From the NCBI RefSeq assembly GCF_964355755.1, contig NC_092671.1, positions 8,689,001 through 8,753,000 on the forward strand: DNA of 64,000 nucleotides, written 5' to 3'. The stretch comes from Antedon mediterranea. Taxonomy: Eukaryota > Echinodermata > Crinoidea > Comatulida > Antedonidae. The notes below the pieces were generated by a model. It was not told the origin of the DNA and did no database searches. It worked only from the letters and a program-made list of their open reading frames with translations. The translations under genes were made by a program, and so were the position numbers. Shown piece after piece: positions 45,791 through 56,100 of the stretch. The first letter of the stretch is position 1; each line of letters begins with the position of its first letter.

Positions 45791-46618
45791 GGCTAGTTTC
45801 CTTTTGCACCTGCCTTGTATTTTAACCAACTTTATCCTGAATACCACAGCTTAGAATTAGTAGGCCTACTTTAATGAAGAAAAATCACATAAAAGTAACA
45901 ATAAATCCATTAAATTGGTGATTTTACAGACGTTGTTTTTCTCGCATTTCGCACACTCAATGTTCAATATTTTCTATGGAACGCCAAAAGAGCAAAATTA
46001 ATTAGAGGGCTAAAAACTCTGTGGAATCCATTTATATTTAACGCATTATTTGGTGAAAATCAAGTACAATTTCAATAGATTTTGTCACTGTCAGTAAGGA
46101 AAAATGTTACTGTTGATAATGTACACGGTTTCGTTAACCTTTTAAAGAATAAAATAGAAAAATTCATCATAATATCCTTAGTAGGATGTCCTAGGTCTAG
46201 ACTAGGTAGTGATGTTGATTTAGGATCGATTATTATTCTTTGAAAACAGAACATTATCAGCAGTAACATATTATTACAGCATTTTTATTGACAAATTAAC
46301 AAATATATTGAAATAAAACGTGTTTTTCACTAATAAATGCATGAGAAATTGACGCATTCCACTGAGTTTTAGTCCTCTATTATCGTTGCTCTTTTGGCGC
46401 TCCATAGAAACAAAAATATTGAACATTGAATAAGTGAAATTCGCGAACAGTGTGCGAGAAACACGCCTGTAAAATCATTAATTTAAGGATTTATTTGTTA
46501 CTTTTTATGTGATTCTTTCATTAAAGTACTCATGAGGTATACTTCTACGGTGTGGTATTCACACGATAAAGTTAGTTATCAAATTTGGAGTAAAAATACA
46601 AGCGAAGGAAACTAGCGC
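45791..46618. mobile_element. Inverted-repeat element sharing arms with the 43610 element
   Basis: The ends GGCTAGTTTCCTTTTGCACC and the inverse of GGCGCTAGTTTCCTTCGC bound inverted arms. The arms contain ACTTTATCCTGAATACCACA, GATTTTACAGACG and CTATGGAACGCCAAAAGAGC, all also present in the arms of 43610-44701. The two elements are therefore relatives with different termini. No target duplication was recognised. Confidence 0.6.
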
Positions 46619-49600
46619 CAGGTTTATTAGTACGTACATGGACAACAATAAATAAAAATCGTTCGTAATATACCTAGCTTACTAAAACAGGAATAGTGTA
46701 TCATTATTAAATATTACACCAACTATTATTATATCAAAATTGATTAAATTATTTTCTACATAGGCCTCTTATCTAGGTTAGGGCTAAGCATATTAGCTAA
46801 AGTTTAATTTTAGGCCTAGTTTATTACAATTGTCGGACGTAAGTCTTTTTTCACACGCGCTCCAGAATTCTGTCGCAATTTTTTTCTTTGCGGCATGTTA
46901 TTGGATCGCCATATCAGTTACCTTTTATTCACCGCCAGTTATTGAACTTGTCCTGGCAATCGCTGTTCACCTTATTTGCGAGAGAGGTACACGTGTTGTT
47001 CCTAGAGAATGGAATGTCAAAAATGTCTTTGGCACGCCGCTCAGAGAGAAGTCTGTGCGTTGCTGCTGCTGAAACCACGTGCTATAGGAGGGGAATGCAC
47101 CACAATCCTCTGAGCTGAGGGCTGAATCATTCCGCTACCTGCTAAATAGTAAAGAGGGATTTTCCATCTCTCGGGTCTACCGGATCTAGGCGCAGGGGTG
47201 TGACAAAATATTATTTTCGCTCTGCTATGTTCGAGAGACATGTGAGTGAACACGCTCGAAATGCCAACAAACATTGCAGTCATTTGATGAGTGTGTCGCT
47301 ATAACAATTATTGTTTATCGAAAGTTGAAGACTGTCGTTCAGATTTTTGAACCGTAGTTTGGGCACTTTTGTAAAAGTAAAATTTGACAAGATATGACTT
47401 GAATGAAAAAAAAATCGTTACATAAAAATAAACAACATGATGAGTGTATACACGAATCTATTTAGATACGCTTGTATTGATTGATTATTAGGCCTATAAT
47501 ATAGCATAATAGCACGTTAAGATATGCCTCGCACCTTTTTGAAATTGTAAACTATATGCCTCGCATGCCTCGCACTTTTGGAAATGATAAAATGATGCCT
47601 CGCACAAATATTTGGCATGCCTCGCGTGCCTCGCTGCCTCGCACTTTGTCAACACTCATGTTACATCAATGTTGACCAATATTAATACACATTCCTCCTG
47701 TTATAGGACACTTCGGGGCCCAGTGGTTCCTGAATAGAGGTGTTCCAAATAAAAGGAGGAAATGGAGAGTTACGGTACATTTTAATTAACTCGCTATGAC
47801 GTAATAATGACAAAATACAAATTATCAAAGCAAAACACAACAGTACCGCTTTAAGTAGGTATACTAACCGAACGCTATCTTCTCCATAACATAACTATAA
47901 CATAGAGCTAATTACAAAACGTATTTCCCCAGTGCTTTAACTGCGCATTAAGATTTCAACAATAACGATTTTAATACAAACGCCAATAATAATATATAAT
48001 GCCCTCCGGTCTGGTCTAATAATAACGCCGTCTAATATCGCAGTAATTGAGGTAAAAAGCACAAGGACCTTGGTCCGATTCTGAAACCTCTCCTGGGAAA
48101 TTTCCCCTATTACTATATAGTTCAGTTCAATGCAATACCGTACTGTACTACGAATACATTGCTCAAAATCGTTGGATGTCAGAAATGGGGATGAATCATT
48201 TTACTGGAGGCCATCATCAGTGTGCTGGATGATAAGGGCAAAAGTTCGCTATAACATTCAATCTATGACAATGACTTGGATTCACCAGTACGTCGATTTA
48301 ATACCAGAAACAAACATTATTATCTCAGTTAATACAATAAACATTATATTAAAAGCTGATTTCTATATTCGGATTATATCTGTTACGTCGCGCCGCGCCC
48401 ACGTGCAGTAGGTAACAACAGCTCAATTTAGCTTGGAACTATATTTTATTTGTTCATGATTTCTTTTTTTTCTCAAATGTTATCGAAGAAGAGAAGTAAA
48501 ATATAGAAAAAGGAAGGGAAAAAACAAATAAAAAGGTACTCGTACACGACCTGTGTACTTATTTGCAATCAAATAACGTTTGTTACATGCATAAGTTTCC
48601 TTAATAAATTTTATTTCATATAACATAATAAAACAATGTAAACATTACATTTATAATTCAAATGGAATTTGTATGGACATCAAGAAAAACGCACGATTAA
48701 CAACATTAATACATATTCATATCGTAACTTTATTATTGTCATCTTAGAAAAATAATCATATTATTAAGTGAAAATAATTTGATAATAATGATTAAAAGTC
48801 AATGTTTCATTATACAGTGCAAAATAATTTGTGGACACGTGTTTTATTTTGTTTTAACTCTCCAAAAACCGGTCAATTCCATGTTTAGCACCGGAACCAT
48901 GGGTGTAATTTAAATTGTCTATTATTATGTACGATCGACGGTGCCGATAGTCACTTCCCTTATCACCAACCCCAAAACACACTTGCACACGCCCATTCTC
49001 TAAATGTCATTCATGCGACCCTGTATACGACACCGTTATTCGGGGTGAACCTTAAAATTCAATGCATGGACAATGAGCGGATGCATTGTATTTTTATATA
49101 CTTAGAATTATATTATATTAAACCATGGAGAAAAACATATGAACATACATATAAGTAAACATACCGTATGTAATTAACGATTTTGTTGGTACCTTTACGT
49201 ACTATATTATTAATAACGCGCGCACACATACAACTTTCACAACTTTACATCATATAAACTGAATTTTTTTTTTCTTTAAACAAAATAATTAGACGAATGA
49301 ATTTTATATAAAAATAGATTATTGTATTAAATAATATTATTAATAAAATAAATATTTTTGGAATGAATTAGATAATGCGTGGCCTATATTATACATATAT
49401 CCAACGACACGCAATTAAACTTATGAAATGAATGGTTTTTGTTAAAGGAATATGATGTTCACAACATTGAAGATGTTTTGTTTTCTTTTAATGTAATGCA
49501 CTTTAAACTTACTAAAGACATAGTGTATATTTATCTTCATGCGTACACATGAATTTGAACTCGACCAATGCTTCCGTAATAAATATGAACACGAGGATAT

Positions 49601-49810
49601 TAGCCAAATATCGTATTCATCTAAAATTCATATTATTTAGAGCATCGCGATATTTTCAATAGATTAGGAAGACTAACATAGTCTATCAAAACATTATGCA
49701 TTTATCTTCATTAACATTTCTAGAACACCAGTTTCATTTTCAATAACTAACACTTATTATCTATCATTATGAGATGACAGAACATTATGGTAATTGATGA
49801 AAAATGAGTG

Positions 49811-50470
49811 TTTATGCGCAACGGCTTATAAAAAAACCTGTTCGTAAGCTTGTTATAGGTCTACCCATAGTCTCTATGGTCTATCAAACGTTAAACGTTA
49901 CAAAATAAGATAACGGAAATTATGCGAAATTACGCTACGTAATACGTAATAATAAGGTGATACAAAAATGAGTGGCATTGGTAAAAATGAATCTGTACGC
50001 ACAATGGCTTTGGTAAACTAAAGCCTGTTTTGCTGTCGACATTATTCGACGCTATCGTCGTTGATCGTTAACAGTTCAACAACGATCGTTTGAAAACGAT
50101 CAAGTTGAAATGATAACTATAGCGAGTACCTTTTCATGTAACTCGTTAAAATGTCAATGGTTACGTAGAAGATCGCCGATTATTGTTAACGATAACGTCG
50201 AAAGGAAAACAGGCTTTACAGGCATACGAAAGATAACGTTTCGTACCGGTGACGTTACGAAATAGGATAACGGAAACAATGCGAAGGCACGTTACGTAAT
50301 ACGATAACGTGATACAAAATTGAGTGAAATTGGAAAAATTAATCTTTACGCACAATGGCTTTGGCAGTAAAAGAAAAACTGTTTGCAAACTTACAGGCCT
50401 ACGAAAGATTAACGTATCGTACCGGTGACGTTACGAAATAGGATAACGGAAACTATGTGAAAATACACTG
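49811..50470. repeat. Three-copy tandem repeat rich in CGTTACG, split by a MITE
   Basis: Divergent units start near 49811, 49991 and 50341 with TACGCACAATGGCTTTGG-like sequence, followed by GATAACGGAAA and ACGTTACGTAATAC-like motifs. The unit is about 160-180 bp once the 194-bp MITE is removed from the second copy. A partial further copy with GTTACGTTATGAAATACGAT lies near 50724. Its class is unknown. Confidence 0.6.
50022..50215. mobile_element. Harbinger-like MITE inserted in a tandem repeat
   Basis: The ends AGCCTGTTTTGCTGTCGAC and GTCGAAAGGAAAACAGGCT are inverted repeats. The element is flanked by TAA on the left and TTA on the right, consistent with a TTA duplication that has mutated. 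The neighbouring copy of the host repeat reads straight through this point (aaacTTACAGGC near 50389), so the empty site is visible in the same window. Confidence 0.7.
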
Positions 50471-50846
50471 CTTTAGGCCTACTGTCCACAATAAATAAGG
50501 AATCAATTTTGTATGTAAATAATACTTAATTTATTAATAAATATCATTCATGGTTTGTTACGTAACACTTTGTAATACCTGACGATTATTACAAAGTGTG
50601 ACGTAACAATCGTTCAACATAAACGGTATGGGGTGGGTCGAATTTAAAGTCTTTCTGACTTTAATATAGGCCCATGCCTGAACTACTTTTTTTGTATTAA
50701 ATGCAATGTTATGTATTAACAAACGTTACGTTATGAAATACGATATCGTTAAAAAAAATTACGTAATTTGGAGTTGTAAGTATCTCGAATACACTACTTT
50801 GTTGTCCACAATAAATCAGGAATCAATTGTGTATGTAAATAATACA
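50471..50846. repeat. Direct repeat pair around a near-perfect hairpin
   Basis: GTCCACAATAAATMAGGAATC followed by TGTATGTAAATAATAC occurs at about 50479-50524 and again at about 50805-50846. Between them, 50557-50577 and 50587-50607 form a 21-bp inverted repeat (20 of 21 matching) with a 9-base spacer (GTTACGTAACACTTTG...). This looks like a mobile-element end or insertion scar; its class is not identified. Confidence 0.55.
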
Positions 50847-52485
50847 ATAATTCATATTATTTATATGCAATTTTAATTAACAAACTAGTTTAATATTATG
50901 TCATTGTGTATTATCATGTATGTTTATTGTGGAAATAAATTGAAAATTGAAACGGATTCGTGCACGAAAATGTTTAGATCAACAAGTACAGATTGACATA
51001 ACAATTATTAAAGAAGCATTATAGATTTCTTTTTACTAGTTTATGACTTGATTGATATTCATATTTGTATGAATATATCTATATCATGACTGATTAAAAA
51101 ATAACTAATATTTTCCGTTGAGGATTTGAGTCTACGAACTATCATCAATATATGTTATATTATTCTGTATAAGGTTCTATATATTGTCCCCAGTGTAATG
51201 AAAATCGTTGAAATTTATTAGCATTTTGACGGGAACTAGAAATTCTAGAACTTCGTATGAATGTCAATACAATACAATATTAGTTTTCACCCTGTAATTT
51301 CTGTATGCAGTGAATGTAAACATAAACATTTCTACTATAAAGAATTGGAATTATGGTTTTGTATCAAGAATACATAAAGTATTGATGCACAAGAAATAAA
51401 TTAAACACGTGGTAAAAATAGCAATAATAAAATAACAGAATGCAAAAATTGTTACATGTTATGTTTAGCACCCATTTGTGACATAAAGTTTCAATAGGGT
51501 GAGGTACGGACTTTGCATATTGTACTTGGACACATTTTACACAGATAGAATAGATCTCTCATTTGTGTAGGCCTACATATTATTTGCCCAAAATAACTTG
51601 TTATTGAGATGAGCATAGTGTACAGTCTACAGCAGTGAACATATATCCCAGTCGAAAATTACTATTTGTGCAACTAACGTTATAGTCATAAACTATAGGT
51701 TGTAGCAAAATTTGTACCACAAATACAGAGGAGGTTGTTATTGAGATGCTGATCACAGTATTGTAAAATGATGGATAATAATAGTACTTTCTGAGTTTGT
51801 CACTTTTTAATGTTCTGTACTGTATTCTCATCAGCATTCAGGGTAAACGTTCAGCCTAGTATCGTGTTAAACAGTCCAAAAACAATATATTTTCAGATCT
51901 GTCCAATAAAGGGTAATAAGAAAGAATAACAGATGACAAATAGTAACTTTCATTTCCGCTTAGCCACAATTAATAGACTATAATATATGGTATACCAGAT
52001 ACCTTTAGGCCATTATAATAATTTAATTTAAGTTTGAATTTATAATTTAATATACATATAAATCTGAATTTAGAATAAACATAAGCATCATCTACTTCAA
52101 TATTAATTTAGTAATCAGACAAGGCATTTTTTTTTAAATATAAGAAATTTGCATTTTCAATATGTTGAATTATTCACAAACAATCATATTATTAAACAAT
52201 ATTTTTTTTGTATTTATATTAAAAAACATTACAATTTCACACAAGTTTGCAGTCAACTATAAATCAAATAACAATCAAAATAATTAAATAAATGAATTCT
52301 ATTTAAGAAAATATATTGTATATACTGTACACAGCTATGAACAATATTGCTAATTGAATAATTTTAAGAACATACTTTTGGAATATAAACATTTGGTCTG
52401 TATGAAGTATAAAATATTTTGTGGTCGTGTTAACATTATAATATACCATACTCGCTTGAATAATCATCTTGTTGGTTAGCTATTC

Positions 52486-52620
52486 AGGGGACACACCTAT
52501 TAAAGGAACACTTGCTTGTAAAATGAACAAGAGGCAGTATATGTTTTAACACTATGACCAACCTCTATTCAGAGGACATCTCTAGTTAAGAGACACTTTG
52601 CTGGGTCCAGAAGGCGTCCC
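52486..52620. repeat. Dispersed repeat related to 1874-1950
   Basis: This is the second copy of the family described at 1874-1950. It continues into further GGACA/AAGAGACAC-rich sequence up to about 52,620, just downstream of the KASH-like gene. Confidence 0.4.
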
Positions 52621-52885
52621 TTTAATAGGGATTTTACTTTATTACTTTGAATATTATGTTTATGAGAAACTTAAAAATAATTCTATATCTCAATAGAAGG
52701 TGTATTGTAGGCTCTTTCAAGGCACTTTGTGGGTACTCATGAACTTTTACCCAATTTAGGGGGAATATTATTGGAACAAGACTCTTAATCAAACAAGTAC
52801 CATATAGCACTTTTAATTCACAGGTTTAGTTAAGTTGCATGCACCATAAATCGGTGGGTAATATTACCATATAAATATACTATCT

Positions 52886-53144
52886 TCATACTGGTGGTTT
52901 TCCTTTGTATTTAAGTTCAACAAACTGATGTAAAATCTCTCCAAAACTGCGTCCAGGACGTTGAATGCTGGCCATACTGCCGTGGCAAGATTCAATGGGC
53001 AAAATGGTGAAAATCAAGGTTAAAACGGCAAAGATGAGCATTATTATAGTTACAGTTAATCGTAGAGTTCTCTTGACTAGATACCAAGGGAGACGAACAT
53101 CAAATGGAAGTAGGTCTAGAAATGCGTTTGTTTTTACATGAAAT
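52886..53144 (-). CDS. KASH-like gene, terminal exon (membrane helix and luminal tail)
   Basis: The acceptor is ctttcag. The exon starts with the base that completes Ser, then FHVKTNAFLDLLPFDVRLPW, YLVKRTLR, a 20-residue membrane helix LTVTIIMLIFAVLTLIFTIL, and a luminal tail PIESCHGSMASIQRPGRSFG EILHQFVELKYKGKPPV before the stop at 52886-52888. A basic patch on the N-terminal side and a tail-end position are typical of tail-anchored insertion. Compared with vertebrate nesprin KASH tails, RSF, a following hydrophobic residue, [RK]Y, G and PP are in register if a short insertion is allowed. The Cys is about ten residues further from the end than in nesprins. A possible ATTAAA polyadenylation signal lies at 52812-52817. 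Confidence 0.65.
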
Positions 53145-56100
53145 CTGAAAGATAACATTATCAAACAAACTTATAAGTAATAATCTATTTAGGTGGGTAT
53201 AAAACAATTATATATGCAGCATAATATACAGGATACAATCAAATGTACTAAATAATTAAACAAAAAAATATGAGACAATTGAATATACAAAAACAATACA
53301 GCGAAAAGTTATAAATAATTTCTTAGAGTGAGTTACTAATTTATTATTATTCATTGTATATTGGGACAAATAACAATAGTCATATGAGAAATTATATTAT
53401 TCTTTATTATTTTATATTATTTATTATCATACTAACTCACTATCAAATTAGTTTGACACACAAAAAAAGTCCATATATGGACATGATAATGTTATATCAC
53501 TACAATATTTGGACATATCACTACCATATTTGGGCACATCACACTTTTTTGAGTTTGATAGTGTAGACAGAGCTTTAATGTAGACAAGTTTTGAAAATTC
53601 ATCTTTTGCAAAGAATACATCTAATTCTGCATGCTAAGCATGTCATTCAAGAAATTATCGACATTAGACTCTATTTAATGATTACTTTGAGAAACATCAT
53701 AAAGCTATTATTAGTAATAGATAATAAATATTCAAAATTATTTTATAAATTTCTTCTTAATATTCGCTTATTACCAGGATATATCAGAATAATCAATATA
53801 TTATAACTAGTCGAAATTTTAATTGAAATATTTCCGTATTAAAAAAAAACCTATATTCTTCGTGGGTAACTGGGCAGGTAGCATTGTTTATACCATCCTA
53901 AATAAGCTTCACAAGCAATTTTACTAATCACCAGGGGGTTGCGCTGGGGCCTATGCTCCTCCTTTTGAAATTTTAGCTTTCAAAAGGGGTGTCTCTTAAA
54001 TAGAGGTTAGAAAGTTTTACTTTTTGATATCTAATTTGTACAATCTATGCTATTATTAAGCAAGATTAATCAAATAGCATTGAGGGGGATTATTTCGCCA
54101 GTCCTTAAATACCTACCACTGATATAGATAACTACAAGTATTTTTACACTGAGTTTATTAGTGCTTTTAGCTGGGCTCATTAAAGAGAATGGTAAACAGA
54201 CAAACTGACAGACAGACAAACAAGCAGACAAACTGAGAGACAAATAGACAAACATACATTCAAAGGTTAAAACAAGACCGTGCAGTATAATATGTATAAT
54301 AGAATAGGCAACACATTTTTTACAATTAATTGATTAAATTATATAATATAATATGATAAATTTAATGTATAAAGTTGATAAAACTAAAAACTGCTTTACT
54401 AGCTTAGATATTTTCTGAGAAATCAAATGTGAAATAAATAAAGTTGAAAACATACGATTCCATTGGTATTATGTTTTCATCTTCAGCTTTGTCCATTAAA
54501 TCATCAAGATTATCACACAGTCCTTTCTGCTGTTTCCTCAACTCTATTAAATCTTGTGATAGTTGAACTCGAACTCCTTCCTCAAATCTACAAGTTAAAT
54601 ATTTTACATTTATGTAAGTGTTGAAATGTTATTACCACAATTGAGTTGCTTTTATCCACTCTTCTCTGTTATTATTAAGCCGATTTTCCACTAGGCGAAT
54701 TTGTTCGCGCGAATCCAACGTTTCGAAGAGAAAAAAATCGCCTACTCTCTTTCCACTACATGAGCGAATAGCTGCGACGTTCATGTTCCTAGCGTGGTTG
54801 CTGAGCATTTCGATTCGCATGAGTACTCATGAAAGCGTCATAGCTCATTTCCTGAGCTCTGATTGGTTGCGCAATATTTCGCTTCGCAAAAAGTAGAAAC
54901 AATTCGAACTAGTAAATTTTGCTGAAGTGAAAAATCAAAGGAACTAGAATTCGTCGAAGAAGGCAGTATGACAGACAGAAACGCGAATACGCATGTGCAT
55001 AGCATGACGCTTTCGATTCGCGCGACCAAATTCGCCTAGTGGAAAATCGGCTTTAACCAGATAAATTTCATTAGAAGCATACAGAATTCAAGCAATACAT
55101 ACAGTACACACTCAATTAGTTGATAGTAGTAGGCATGTACAGACGAGTCAAAACTAAGCCCTGTAGAAGCAGTTTGTTTGGTGTAAGCCGCCGGGGAAAA
55201 CACTATTTGTATCAAGTTAATATTTAAGCTGTACCATCAGAAAATTTACCGTGTGCTACAAGGAATGATGTGCACATACAATTTCATGTTTGATGTAACT
55301 TTACATCAGATGGACAAGTAGTGTATGATAAACTCAGGGAAGAGTTAAATTAAACTACACAAAATTTATACATGGATTTTTCTGCATACGATATTTTTTT
55401 TGTAAAAACGGCAGAGAAAATCCAGAGATTTCCTGGTGTATTTTGTCAGGGGTTCAGATTGTGCACAGTTTGTATGAATTTCTCAATTCCTGTACGTCTA
55501 TAATTGTGTGAAATTTCCGTAGTAATTAATGGACGTTCTATAGAACTGAAGAACCCTAAACTGGAGCTTTTAATTTTAAACCATAAATCAGCTTTAAATG
55601 TTATTTCAACCACAAATAATCACGTTAAAAATGCTTTTAAAACCAAATTTTATATATTGCCTTTTACCGTATAAAGTGGTTTAAAATCAAATGTACATAT
55701 AAAGTTGTTGAATTGTGAATTTTAACAAAATACACACTGCATTAGATATTTTTTTATACAAGTATAAATTGACTTTTTCCACATACAGATGACGACTGCA
55801 GCTCTAAATCACCATATATATTGCATTAGACGGAATCATGTTAAATTCAACATAATAAACACACTGCAGTAGACACATCAATTGATAATGTTGAACAGTG
55901 CTTTAAAAAAAAAAAATTATACATTGATTTTGCCACATAAAATAGATTTGGTGACGAATGGAGCATTAAAAAGGCAAGCTGATCAATGTAGTTCAACATA
56001 AAATATACATTGCAAACAGAAAATAAATTTGGTGATGAGTGGAGCTATTAAAATAAAACATAAATTGCAGAGTCACAGTTATTAATAACAGGAAAATAAC

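Larger units (their letters stand above)
44788..47657. mobile_element. MuDR-like element, 2,870 bp, with GCGAGGCA subterminal repeats
   Basis: ATGTTACAT is duplicated at 44779-44787 and 47658-47666. The ends are GGGTAGTAACAAAGTGCGAG and the inverse of GAGTGTTGACAAAGTGCGAG. Both flanks carry many GCGAGGCA motifs (for example 44803, 44813, 44852, 44883 and their complements between 47525 and 47645). The element contains two younger inverted-repeat elements (44904-45721 and about 45791-46618). Short open frames at 46830-47280 have no recognisable domain. Confidence 0.72.
42552..52885. other. Intergenic transposon-rich region
   Basis: Between the TMTC-like and KASH-like genes. Apart from the elements listed separately, 47.7-49.8 kb and 50.9-52.4 kb are AT-rich with nothing recognised. 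Open frames such as 48130-48411 have no family resemblance. Confidence 0.5.

Noticed and set aside
46830-47283. Overlapping frames of about 80 codons on both strands
   Set aside because: They lie within the 2,870-bp transposon, overlap in several frames and show no recognisable protein family. They could be decayed transposon coding sequence, but nothing supports it.
48130-48411. 93-codon plus-strand frame
   Set aside because: No start context, family resemblance or splice pattern; AT-rich intergenic sequence of this size yields such frames by chance.
54632-55029. Two minus-strand frames of about 62 codons
   Set aside because: They coincide with the Harbinger-like MITE arms.
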